DNA of 28,410 nt from positions 1-28,410 of the forward strand of contig CAYYHA010000033.1 of NCBI GenBank assembly GCA_964471535.1. Reading direction: 5' to 3'. The position numbers and the translations under genes were made by a program. The notes under the pieces were generated by a model. It searched no databases, had not been told where the DNA came from, and saw only the letters and a program-made list of their open reading frames with translations. The stretch comes from CAYYHA01 sp964471535. Its GTDB lineage: Bacteria > Myxococcota > Myxococcia > SLRQ01. Positions 8,217 through 16,357 of this stretch are shown here, piece by piece. Position 1 is the first letter of the stretch. Each line of letters opens with the position of its first letter.

Positions 8217-9857
8217 ATGTTTCGTTCCCTCCCCCTCCTTCTCGTCTTCGGCACCGCGTGTGCCGCACTGAACCCCGAGGTGCAGCGGGGAGATGCGCTG
8301 GCAGCGCGCGGCGAGTGGGAGCTCGCGCTGGATGCGTACGAGGAAGCCGCCTCGCATCACCCCGAGGACCCAGCGGTCTTGGCCAAGCGAGACCTGGCCC
8401 GCCGCCAGGTGGCCGATCGCTACCTCCTCGAAGCCCGGGATCGGCGCGCCTCCGGCGAGTGGCAAGCAGCCAAGGCAGCGCTGGACCGGGCCCAGGGCCT
8501 TGCGCCAGACCACCACGGGCTCCCGCGAGAGCGCGCCGCGCTCGCCCGCGCGGCGGCGGAAGCCGCCGACGCGCGCCTCTCCGACGGGGATGCACCGGGC
8601 GCCTTCCAGCTGGCCCGTCTCGCGGCCGAAGTGCTGCCCAAGGACCCCCAGCTGGCAGCAAAGCTGGCGGCTGCTCGCAAGGCTTACGGCGCCTACCTAC
8701 GCAACCAAGCGGCCGCGTTCGAGGAGCAGGATCTCTATGGCGCCGCGCTTGCTGCCTGGACCGCGCTCGCTGCGGCCGATCCCACGGCCCCCCAGAGCGA
8801 CGATCGGCGCGAGCGTCTCGCCGTGGCCCTCGAGCTTGGAGCCTCGTGGTCGGTCGCATTTCCCGGGCTCGCAGCGGGCGACATGGAGGCGAGGCGAATC
8901 GCACAGGGCATTCGCCAGACGCTTCAGAGCGCCGCCGCGCCCCAGAGCTGCCCGGCGCTACATCTTCTCTCCACCACTGAGACTCCGCCTGGCGTCCGCC
9001 TGACCGGGTCGGTCGTCGAGGCGAAGTGGATGGACGAAGAGACGCAAGCGCGCGAGCGCGTGGAGTGGCAGACCGGAACGAAGCAGGTTCCAAACCCCGA
9101 ACGCAAGGCTGCCCAGGAGGAGGTCGCAGCGGCAGAGCAAAGGCTGCGTGACGCGGTGGAGAGCCTGAAGCATCTGATGGAAGAGGAGTCTCAAGCGAAG
9201 GTGGCGGCGGCGGAGGCGGGACCGGACGATGATCTCACGGCCCTTCAGGGCCGCCTGGCCGAGCTCCGTGCAGCCATCGGCGGCGCGCGTCGCTCCGCCC
9301 AAGAGGCAGCCCGCACCCTTGAGGCGGCACGGCGCCGCCTCGCTTCGACGCCCAAGCGGGTGAGTCAGCCCATCCTCGAGGCAGCCGAACTCGTGCGGAC
9401 GGAGGTCCGGCGCACACTGCGGGCTACGGTTCGTATTTCGATCCGTGACCTGGCGACCGGCCGTCTCCACGCCGACGAGGTACCCCTGGAGGCGGAGGCC
9501 ACCACTACCGATGCCTGGCACCGCGGCCTGCCGCAGGCAGGGATTTCCAAGGACCCACTAAAGTTCCCCGAAAGCAAAAAGGAGATGCGAGGCCGGGTGG
9601 CCACCGAGATCGCCGGCAAAATCCTCGAGCGGCTCGGCGCCGCATGCCGGGCCGATGCATCGGATCGAATCGACCGCGCCGCCCGCCTCCTGGAAGCTGG
9701 CGACCTGGGTCGGGGCACCGACCTCTTGGTACGCACCCTCTTCGACACGCCGACCGAGGAGACGGCTGCCGAAGTCACCCCCGCTCTACAGCGGTGGTGG
9801 GGTATCAGCGCAGCGGAGCTCCTCGAAGCCATCCCCAAGGAGGACGAAGCGTCCTAG
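8217..9857 (+). CDS. Putative lipoprotein with TPR-like helices and central coiled coil, unknown function
   Basis: The protein has 546 residues from the ATG at 8217. This start gives a short signal peptide (LPLLLVFGTAC, Cys15) and has AGGA about nine bases upstream; a GTG at 8193 is in frame but less likely. After the probable lipid-modified Cys come helical repeats (about 18-200) with the TPR-like cadence 'GD.LAARGEWELALDAYEEA'. A middle region follows with ERVEWQTGTKQVPNPERKAAQEEV, and then a strong coiled coil (about 290-375, rich in Ala, Glu, Arg). A beta-rich stretch ('VRISIRDLATGRL') and a helical end complete the protein. I do not recognise a named family. Lipoproteins of this layout are often envelope assembly or scaffold proteins, but that is inference. 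It is divergent from the metalloprotease, with 64 bases between starts, and its stop overlaps that of recJ. Confidence 0.75.
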   Translation: MFRSLPLLLVFGTACAALNPEVQRGDALAARGEWELALDAYEEAASHHPEDPAVLAKRDLARRQVADRYLLEARDRRASGEWQAAKAALDRAQGLAPDHHGLPRERAALARAAAEAADARLSDGDAPGAFQLARLAAEVLPKDPQLAAKLAAARKAYGAYLRNQAAAFEEQDLYGAALAAWTALAAADPTAPQSDDRRERLAVALELGASWSVAFPGLAAGDMEARRIAQGIRQTLQSAAAPQSCPALHLLSTTETPPGVRLTGSVVEAKWMDEETQARERVEWQTGTKQVPNPERKAAQEEVAAAEQRLRDAVESLKHLMEEESQAKVAAAEAGPDDDLTALQGRLAELRAAIGGARRSAQEAARTLEAARRRLASTPKRVSQPILEAAELVRTEVRRTLRATVRISIRDLATGRLHADEVPLEAEATTTDAWHRGLPQAGISKDPLKFPESKKEMRGRVATEIAGKILERLGAACRADASDRIDRAARLLEAGDLGRGTDLLVRTLFDTPTEETAAEVTPALQRWWGISAAELLEAIPKEDEAS

Positions 9858-11704
9858 AAGTGGGGGTGGCCCCAGCGCATCTCGGCGGTCTCGGCACCGT
9901 CCTGCTGCGAGACGAGCGCACGCCCCGCCGGCACCACTGCCCGCAGGCGTGCCTGCAGCGTCGTACGCCCTCGGAAGCGGTTGAACTCCACCCCGTAGGC
10001 GAGGTCCACCCGGCCGGCGCCACAGAAGCCAATTGCATCGCCCAGGCCGAAACCGATCGCCTCGAGGCGGTCGACGCGGCCCTTCAGGTGGGCCGGCTCG
10101 CCCCGCCCCACCAACCGGGCGTCACGTATGCGCACACCACGCGCCAGGAACACCGGCGCGCGATTGCCCAGGCCGAAGGGGGCCAGTCGTTCCAGGTCGC
10201 AGGCGAGGCGAAGGTCCACCTCCGTTGGACAAAGCTCGGCGTCCACCGCCAGCTCGGGAAGGAGGTCCTCCGGTGCCAACGCACGGACACACGCATCGAG
10301 GAAGTCCGCCTCGAAGGCCTCGAGGTGCGCAGCCTGCAGTTCCAAGCCAGCCGCCGCCCGGTGGCCTCCGAATCGCTCGAGGTGCCGAGCACAGGCCCCG
10401 AGCCCAGCGTGGAGATCGAAGGCCGGGATGCTCCGCCCGGACCCTCGGATCCGGTCCCCGTCCCGGGCGAGCACCAAGGTGGGGCGATGAAAGCGTTCGA
10501 CCATCCGCGAGGCAACGATCCCGACGATGCCGCGGTGCCACCCGTCGCCGACGAGGACGAGCCCGGGGCCTCGCTCCAGCTTCGCCTCCGCCTGCGCCGC
10601 CGCCTCGGCGGTGATCTCTCGCTCGATGCGCCGTCGCTCCTCGTTCGCGGCGTCGAGGTCCGCGGCGAGACGACGGGCCGTGGCGAGATCCCCGCTGAGA
10701 AGGAGTGACAGTCCCACGGACGCCTCATCGAGGCGCCCCGCAGCGTTGATACGCGGGCCGAGTCGGAACGCGATCTGCCCCGCAGAAACGGGCCCCGGCT
10801 CGATGCCCGCCACCTCCTTGAGGGCCACGATGCCAGGTCGCTTCGCCTCGGCGAGTCGCCGCAGGCCATGGGCCACGAAGATGCGGTTCTCGCCCACGAG
10901 GGGGACGACGTCCGCGACGGTTCCCAGCGCTACCAGGTCCAAGAGCTCTCCGAGATTGGGCTCGGGCTGGCGGTGGCGGTGGAACCATCCTGCCTCACGA
11001 AGGGCGCGGCGGAGGGCCATGAGCAGGTTGAAGGTGACGCCCACGGCCGCCAGGTGACGGAACGGGAAGCGGCAATCTTCGCGATAAGGATTGAGGATCG
11101 CCACCGCGGCTGGAGGACGCGTCGGAACACGATGATGGTCGATGACGACCACGTCCATGCCGGCACGCGCTGCGGCATCCACCTCCTCGACCGCGGTGAC
11201 CCCGCAGTCACAGGTAAGGAGCAGCCGTGTGCCTCGCGCCGCGATCTCCCGGACCGCGTTGAGATTGAGCCCGTAGCCTTCCTTCAGCCGATGTGGGATG
11301 TAGGCCTCCACCTGCGCCCCAATCTGACGCAGAAAGGAGATCAGGATGGCCGTCGACGTGACACCGTCCACGTCGTAGTCGCCGTAGACGGTGATGCGTT
11401 CTCCTCCGGCAAGAGCGCGCATCAGGCGCGCCACGGCCCGGTCCATGTCGACGAAGAGCATCGGATCGTGCAGGTCGCCGAGATCGGGCTTGAGAAAGGT
11501 CTCCGCGTCTTCGAGACTTCGGTAGCCTCGCGCGACGAGGAGCTGCGCCACCAGAGGGTGGAGGTCGAGGGATCGCTCGAGAGCGCGCACCGCTTCCGGA
11601 TCCGGCGCTGCCGCGAGCCGCCACCTCGTAGCCACCTCGACCCGCCCGATCGATCTACCCCTCGCCTGCACCAGGGGTTTCATATCCGCTCGTGGCGGCC
11701 GCAT
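9854..11704 (-). CDS. recJ: Single-stranded-DNA-specific 5'-3' exonuclease RecJ
   Basis: RecJ degrades single-stranded DNA 5' to 3' in recombination and mismatch/base-excision repair. The roughly 616-residue protein carries the DHH-family motifs: GDYDVDG (about 108-114), CDCGVTA, the name-giving DHH in VIDHHRVP (about 189-191), GTVADVVPL, GPRINAAGRL, then the DHHA1 part with GIVGIVASRM, GSGRS and FGGHRAAAGL (about 445-454). Length and motif order fit typical RecJ. The start is uncertain: TTG 11707, ATG 11704 and ATG 11683 are all in frame, and none has a strong ribosome binding site. It is the last gene of the minus-strand block, 108 bases after secF. That gap contains only a short GC-rich inverted repeat without a T run. 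Its TAG stop shares four bases with the stop of the convergent lipoprotein gene. Confidence 0.95.
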   Translation of the reverse strand: MRPPRADMKPLVQARGRSIGRVEVATRWRLAAAPDPEAVRALERSLDLHPLVAQLLVARGYRSLEDAETFLKPDLGDLHDPMLFVDMDRAVARLMRALAGGERITVYGDYDVDGVTSTAILISFLRQIGAQVEAYIPHRLKEGYGLNLNAVREIAARGTRLLLTCDCGVTAVEEVDAAARAGMDVVVIDHHRVPTRPPAAVAILNPYREDCRFPFRHLAAVGVTFNLLMALRRALREAGWFHRHRQPEPNLGELLDLVALGTVADVVPLVGENRIFVAHGLRRLAEAKRPGIVALKEVAGIEPGPVSAGQIAFRLGPRINAAGRLDEASVGLSLLLSGDLATARRLAADLDAANEERRRIEREITAEAAAQAEAKLERGPGLVLVGDGWHRGIVGIVASRMVERFHRPTLVLARDGDRIRGSGRSIPAFDLHAGLGACARHLERFGGHRAAAGLELQAAHLEAFEADFLDACVRALAPEDLLPELAVDAELCPTEVDLRLACDLERLAPFGLGNRAPVFLARGVRIRDARLVGRGEPAHLKGRVDRLEAIGFGLGDAIGFCGAGRVDLAYGVEFNRFRGRTTLQARLRAVVPAGRALVSQQDGAETAEMRWGHPHF

Positions 11705-11812
11705 CAACGGAGATCACTCAGAGGGGCAGCGTGCGAGGAATGGGTGGCCTGTGCCCGCCGGTCCGGGCGCGCAGCCGCCCTTCGCCGCCCCCCCGCAGAG
11801 CAGAAGGGTGCC

Positions 11813-13036
11813 TCAGGCCGCCTTCTTCGTCTTGCCGCCGGACCGGCCCCCAGCGCCGCCCCGAGCCTTCTTGCCCACGATCTGGTCCAGCCACAGAACC
11901 ATGGGGCTCGCAACGAAGATCGTCGAATAGGTTCCCACGACGATGCCGAAGGACATGGCGATTGCGAAGTCCCGGATCGTCCCTTGGGCCATGACCCAGA
12001 GCCCGACCAGCGCCAGGATGGTGGTCAGCGAGGTCATGAGGGTGCGAGAGAGTGTCTCATTGACCGACTGGTTGATGAGCACATCGAGACTTCGCCCCGG
12101 AAAGCGGTCGAGATTCTCCCGGACTCGGTCGTAGATGACCACGGTGTCGTTCACCGAATACCCAATGACCGTGAGAATCGCCGCAATCGAGGTCAGGTTG
12201 AATTCGAGGCCCGTCGCCGAGTACAGGCCCACGGTGAGCAATGCGTCGTGAGCCAGCGCGATCACGGCCCCCGGCGCAAACCGGAAGTCGAAACGGATCG
12301 CCAGGTAGAGGAGGATGAAGCCACAGGCGTAGAGAAGCGACAGAAAGCCGCGGGTACGTAGCTCGTGGCCCACCTGTGAGCCCACGTACTCGACACGCCG
12401 CAGGAGGGTGTCGGGATCGACGGCCTCATCGCCGAGCTTTGCGAGCAGCTGCTGGGCGAGCCGCGCAGAGAGACCCTCGATGCGAATCGTGTACTGGTAG
12501 ATGTCTCCGCGTTGGTACTCGCGTACCTCCTTGACCTGGATCCCCACCTTCGCAGCGGCGGCCTTCACCGCCTCGACATCGAGCGCCTCGGTGGAGACCA
12601 GCTCCAGGGTGTCTCCTTGGTCCTCGTCGAAGGGCGCCACCGTGATCCCCGTATCGGCGCTCTCCTCCAAGGGGGCGACGGTGACCGTCTTCCCCAGCGC
12701 AGTCTTCAGTGACTCGACGAGAGCATCGAACTGCCCCTGGTCGAGGAGGCTCTTTCGCTCGACGCGCACCAGGTACTCGTTCTGTTCTGGATCGCCAAAG
12801 ACCTGCACCGAGGCCTTCTGGAAGCCCAGATCCTGCAGGGTCTCGCGCAGCACCTCTGCTTCGACGTGCTTCTTGAACTTCAGCTGGATCTCGGTTCCAC
12901 CGGCGAAATCCACGCCGAAGTTCATGCCCTTGGTAAAGACGAGAACGAGAGAGATGAGGACTGCGGCACCGCTCAGCACGTAGGCGGCGTGCCGCTTCCC
13001 CACGAAGTCGATCTTCGTGTCTTTGAGCACACGCAT
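11813..13036 (-). CDS. secF: Protein translocase subunit SecF
   Basis: SecF works with SecD and YajC in the inner membrane to help SecYEG export proteins using the proton gradient. The 407-residue protein has TM1 at about 17-35, then GMNFGVDFAGGT, a periplasmic domain, then YVGSQVG..L and five further membrane segments. Hallmarks include AHDALLTVG, GYSVNDTVVIYDRVREN and NETLSRTLMTSLTT. It is longer than the 323-residue E. coli protein, mostly because the periplasmic domain (about 36-225) is roughly 80 residues larger. The C-terminus is Gly/Lys-rich and likely cytoplasmic. The ATG overlaps the secD stop by one base (TGATG), which suggests translational coupling. Confidence 0.97.
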   Translation of the reverse strand: MRVLKDTKIDFVGKRHAAYVLSGAAVLISLVLVFTKGMNFGVDFAGGTEIQLKFKKHVEAEVLRETLQDLGFQKASVQVFGDPEQNEYLVRVERKSLLDQGQFDALVESLKTALGKTVTVAPLEESADTGITVAPFDEDQGDTLELVSTEALDVEAVKAAAAKVGIQVKEVREYQRGDIYQYTIRIEGLSARLAQQLLAKLGDEAVDPDTLLRRVEYVGSQVGHELRTRGFLSLLYACGFILLYLAIRFDFRFAPGAVIALAHDALLTVGLYSATGLEFNLTSIAAILTVIGYSVNDTVVIYDRVRENLDRFPGRSLDVLINQSVNETLSRTLMTSLTTILALVGLWVMAQGTIRDFAIAMSFGIVVGTYSTIFVASPMVLWLDQIVGKKARGGAGGRSGGKTKKAA

Positions 13037-14811
13037 CAGATGCTCACCTTTCCGGACTTGCCGCCGTTCATCAGTTCCATGAGGACGCGGCTGACGAAGA
13101 CGCCGCAGAACAGCGTGGTGGCGATGCCTGCGAGGAGGGTGACCGCGAAGCCACGGATCGGCCCCGTCCCGTACTGCAGGAGCACGAACGCGGCGATCCC
13201 GGTGGTGACGTTGCCGTCGAGAATGGCGCTGAACGCCTTACCGAATCCCTGATCGATGGCGGCGCGGGCGGTCTTGCCGACCTCGAGTTCCTCGCGGATG
13301 CGCTCGAAGATGATCACGTTTGCATCCACAGCCATGCCAACGGTGAGTACGATGCCCGCGATCCCCGGCAGCGTGAGCGTCGCACCGAAGAGCGCCAGAA
13401 TCGCCAGCAAGCAGATGACGTTCAGGAGCAGCGCCAGGTCCGAGACCACTCCGGAGACGCGGTACCACAGGATCATGAAGAGCAGCACCGCGAGCCCTCC
13501 GATGGCCAGGGCCGTGAGGCCGCGCCGGATCAGGTCCGGCCCCAGAGAGGCGCCCACGCTGCGCTCCTCCAAAACCCTCACCGGAGCCGGCAGTGCACCC
13601 GCCCGCAGGACCAAGGCCAGGTCCTTTGCTTCCTGGGCGACCTCGGCGTGGCTCTTCAGGCCCCCCATCGTGATGCGTGCGGTCCCCCCAGGAATCTTCT
13701 CCTGGATCACCGGCGCCGACATCACCGTGTCATCAAGGACGATCGCCATGCGACGCCCCACGTTGGCCTCGGTGAGCTTCTCGAACTCCACGGCTCCCTG
13801 CCGGTCGAAGTCGATCAGCACGTAGGGCCGCCCACCCCGTTGCTGGTCGAAGGCCACCCGGGCGTTCGTGAGCTTCTCCCCGGTCACCCCCGGCGCCTGC
13901 GCCAAAACCCACGTCCGGTAGCTCACCTTCTGGCCGGGCTTGTTCCCGCCCAGCTTCTCGAAGGCCAAGATCACCCCTTCGGGCATATAGGGGGAGAGTG
14001 CTTCCCGCGCCTTCTCTAGGAGGGCCCGGTCCTCGGCCACGAGGTACCAAGCCTCCACCGGGCCATCCGGCCCCCTCCCCTGCTCCGACTTCAACTCCAC
14101 CCCCTCGGGGAGTAGGTCCGCGTGCTCCTTGAGAAAGGTGGTGAGGTGGTCCTCGGCGATGTGGAACTGCAGCTGCGCCGTCTTGCCGAGCAGACTCTTG
14201 GCTCGATCGGGATCCTTGACCCCGGGCAGCTGCACCAACACCTGATCCTCACCGCGCTTGACGATCTGAGGCTCGCTCACGCCCCAGGCGTCCACCCGGT
14301 TCCGGATCGTCTTCACCGCCTGCTCCACCGCCTGCTGGCGGATGCGCTCGACCTCCTCGGTCTTGTAGGCCAGCGTCAGCTCGCCGTCCTCCTCCCCGAT
14401 GAGGTGCATGTCGTTGAAGAACTCGAGCACCACCTGGTCGAAGTGCTCGCGGGCGTCCGGGGGAACCTTCACGTGCACCACGGGCCGGTGCCGATCGGGA
14501 CGCGCTTCGACCCCGTCGATGCCCTTCTCCTTGGCGTAGGCGACGAGTTCCTCCGCCCGACGCGCAGCCTGGTTCATCACCGCCTTCTCCACCTCGACGC
14601 GGAGCACCAGGTGGATCCCCCCCTGCAGGTCGAGGCCGAGGTTGAGGTGCTTGCGCGGCAACCACTTCGGCACGGCCGCCTCGAAGGCCTCGACGTCGTT
14701 CCGCTTGTCGGGCGGCAGTCGGAAGTAGACGACCGTCGGGGCCAGGATCCACAGGGCGGCCAGGGAGACGACCACGACGATGGCGAAACGCATCAGCCAG
14801 TTGCGATCCAT
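13036..14811 (-). CDS. secD: Protein translocase subunit SecD
   Basis: SecD is the large partner of SecF, an inner membrane protein whose periplasmic P1 domain grips emerging preproteins. The 591-residue sequence has TM1 at about 7-28, the conserved LNLGLDLQGGIHLVL just after it, and a long periplasmic region. Five C-terminal membrane helices follow, with LTLPGIAGIVLTVGMAVDANVIIFERIREE and a downstream FGKAFSAILDGNVTT block. These are the RND-like signatures of SecD. It begins two bases after the yajC stop and overlaps secF by one base, so the three are surely one transcript. Confidence 0.97.
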   Translation of the reverse strand: MDRNWLMRFAIVVVVSLAALWILAPTVVYFRLPPDKRNDVEAFEAAVPKWLPRKHLNLGLDLQGGIHLVLRVEVEKAVMNQAARRAEELVAYAKEKGIDGVEARPDRHRPVVHVKVPPDAREHFDQVVLEFFNDMHLIGEEDGELTLAYKTEEVERIRQQAVEQAVKTIRNRVDAWGVSEPQIVKRGEDQVLVQLPGVKDPDRAKSLLGKTAQLQFHIAEDHLTTFLKEHADLLPEGVELKSEQGRGPDGPVEAWYLVAEDRALLEKAREALSPYMPEGVILAFEKLGGNKPGQKVSYRTWVLAQAPGVTGEKLTNARVAFDQQRGGRPYVLIDFDRQGAVEFEKLTEANVGRRMAIVLDDTVMSAPVIQEKIPGGTARITMGGLKSHAEVAQEAKDLALVLRAGALPAPVRVLEERSVGASLGPDLIRRGLTALAIGGLAVLLFMILWYRVSGVVSDLALLLNVICLLAILALFGATLTLPGIAGIVLTVGMAVDANVIIFERIREELEVGKTARAAIDQGFGKAFSAILDGNVTTGIAAFVLLQYGTGPIRGFAVTLLAGIATTLFCGVFVSRVLMELMNGGKSGKVSI

Positions 14812-14813
14812 GG

Positions 14814-15203
14814 CTACTTCTTTTCCTTCTTCTCGGCCTTCTCGGCCTTCTCGGCCTTCTCGTCACCGCCGTCGCCCTCCTCGCGGAAGGGCCCAGCGAT
14901 CTGTGACTTGAGCACCCGCACGCGCGTGTCCCTCGCCACCTCGAGGGTCACGACCTTCTCTCCGATGGCGTGGATCCGGCCGATGAGTCCGGACTGCGTC
15001 ACCACCTCGTCCCCCTTCTTCAGGGCACGGAGCATCGCCTCGTGCTCCCGCGCCTGCTTCTGCTGCGGGCGGATGAGGAGGAAGTAGATCACCAGCAGCA
15101 TCAGAACGATGGGCAAGAGCTGGGCGTAGCCACAGCTCTGTGGGGGCCCATCTGGAGCCGCCTGGGCGGTAAAAGCCTGCAGAATCTCTGAAAAATGAAG
15201 CAA
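14814..15203 (-). CDS. yajC: Sec translocon accessory protein YajC
   Basis: This small inner membrane protein of the SecD-SecF-YajC complex has 129 residues. The start is a TTG at 15203, chosen because GGAGG lies six bases upstream (15210-15214) and the product then begins MLHFSEILQ. The frame runs open far upstream through tgt, but no better start is visible. One membrane helix (QLLPIVLMLLVIYFLLIRPQQKQ) is followed by the YajC hallmark block 'LKKGDEVVTQSGLIGRI' and the small beta domain. The C-terminus is an unusual Lys/Glu tail (EKAEKAEKAEKKEKK) encoded by tandem nine-base repeats. It lies 38 bases after tgt and two bases before secD. Confidence 0.93.
   Translation of the reverse strand: MLHFSEILQAFTAQAAPDGPPQSCGYAQLLPIVLMLLVIYFLLIRPQQKQAREHEAMLRALKKGDEVVTQSGLIGRIHAIGEKVVTLEVARDTRVRVLKSQIAGPFREEGDGGDEKAEKAEKAEKKEKK
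14829..14864 (-). repeat. Four tandem copies of a nine-base unit in the yajC 3' end
   Basis: The unit CTTCTCGGC (plus strand) occurs three times perfectly and once with a single mismatch. On the coding strand it encodes the repeated Glu-Lys-Ala of the YajC tail. In-frame slippage could change tail length without breaking the gene. Confidence 0.85.
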
Positions 15204-15209
15204 AGACAG

Positions 15210-15214
15210 CCTCC
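15210..15214 (-). promoter_or_regulatory. Ribosome binding site deciding the yajC TTG start
   Basis: GGAGG on the minus strand is spaced six bases from the TTG at 15203. It is the best Shine-Dalgarno match near the yajC start and supports a non-ATG start for a gene whose reading frame is open much further upstream. Confidence 0.7.
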
Positions 15215-15241
15215 GAAGGTCGCACCTTCTACCACCGCGGG

Positions 15242-16357
15242 CTAACCCTGCCAACCGGAGAGGAACGCGCTCGCGAAGGCGGCGTAGCGCCCCTCCTCGA
15301 TGGCCTGCCGCGCCTCCTCCATGAGCTGCAGGTAGAAGTGCAGGTTGTGGAGCGTGTTCAGCCGCAGGCCCGTGATTTCGCCCGCTTTGAACAGGTGGCG
15401 CAGATAGGCACGGCTGTACCGGCTGCACACGGGGCAACGGCAGCGCTCGTCGATGGGGCGGTCGTCCTCGGCGAACTCGCGGTTTCGGATGACCAGCCGT
15501 CCCTCCCGAGTAAAGACGAGCCCGGTGCGGGCGCACCGAGTGGGCAGCACGCAGTCGAACATGTCCACGCCGGCGCCCACACAGCGCACGAGGTCGTCGG
15601 GGAAGCCGACCCCCATCAGGTAGCGCGGGCGGTCCGGCGGCAGCCGAGCGGCGGTGAAGGCAGCAAAATGCCACATCCGCTCCTTGCCCTCGCCCACGGA
15701 GAGGCCCCCGATGGCGTAGCCCGGTAGGTCGCGAGCGGCCACCGTCTGCGCGTGCTCGGCCCGCAGCGCCTCGTCGTGCCCGCCCTGCACGATCCCGAAG
15801 AGGAGCCCATCCCGCTGCCGGTTCCACGTGGCGACGCACCGGTCCAGCCACCGGGTGGTGCGGTCCATCGAACGCCGGTGGTAATCGGGCGGCGCGTCGG
15901 CGGGAGGGCATTCATCGAAGGCCATCATGACGTCGCTCCCGAGCGCCTGCTGGATCTCGATGGAGCGCTCCGGCGTGATGAGGTGGGCACTCCCATCGAG
16001 ATGGCTTCGGAACTCCACCCCGCGCTCGTCGATGCGCCGGCGCTCCGCCAGCGAAAAGACCTGATAGCCCCCCGAATCGGTGAGGATGTTGCGCTCCCAG
16101 CCCATGAAGCGGTGGAGACCGCCGCGCCGCGCCACGAGCCTGTGACCTGGGCGCAAATAGAGATGGTACGTGTTGCCCAGGATGATGCTTGGGCCCAGGC
16201 GATCGAGATCGTCCTGGTCCAGCGCCTTCACGCTGCCCACCGTCCCCACCGGCATGAAGACCGGCGTCTCGACGCTGCCGTGCCCGAGGTGGAGCCGGCC
16301 CCGCCGCGCTCCGGACGGGTCCGTGCGCAGGATTTCGAAGGTCGCCGCCGGACTCAT
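15242..16357 (-). CDS. tgt: tRNA-guanine transglycosylase (queuine/preQ1 tRNA-ribosyltransferase)
   Basis: Tgt swaps the anticodon wobble guanine (position 34) of Asp, Asn, His and Tyr tRNAs for preQ1 in the queuosine pathway. The 371-residue length is typical of bacterial Tgt. Catalytic Asp94 sits in TDSGGYQ and the nucleophile Asp268 in DMFDCVLPTR. MAFDECPP and the GIVQGG and YAIGGLSVGE blocks are present. The zinc site is Cys306, Cys308, Cys311 and His337 (CRCPVC and TLHN). The ATG overlaps the upstream nucleotidase stop by four bases (ATGA), which decides the start, although the frame is open further upstream. The gene lies between the nucleotidase and yajC. Confidence 0.97.
   Translation of the reverse strand: MSPAATFEILRTDPSGARRGRLHLGHGSVETPVFMPVGTVGSVKALDQDDLDRLGPSIILGNTYHLYLRPGHRLVARRGGLHRFMGWERNILTDSGGYQVFSLAERRRIDERGVEFRSHLDGSAHLITPERSIEIQQALGSDVMMAFDECPPADAPPDYHRRSMDRTTRWLDRCVATWNRQRDGLLFGIVQGGHDEALRAEHAQTVAARDLPGYAIGGLSVGEGKERMWHFAAFTAARLPPDRPRYLMGVGFPDDLVRCVGAGVDMFDCVLPTRCARTGLVFTREGRLVIRNREFAEDDRPIDERCRCPVCSRYSRAYLRHLFKAGEITGLRLNTLHNLHFYLQLMEEARQAIEEGRYAAFASAFLSGWQG

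Noticed and set aside
11708..11812. GC-rich inverted repeat between secF and recJ as a terminator
   Set aside because: The stem is short (GCCCG/CGGGC) and has no T run after it on the coding strand.
10868..12361. 497-codon plus-strand frame opposite recJ and secF
   Set aside because: It spans parts of two well-supported minus-strand genes and the gap between them, and encodes no recognisable domain.
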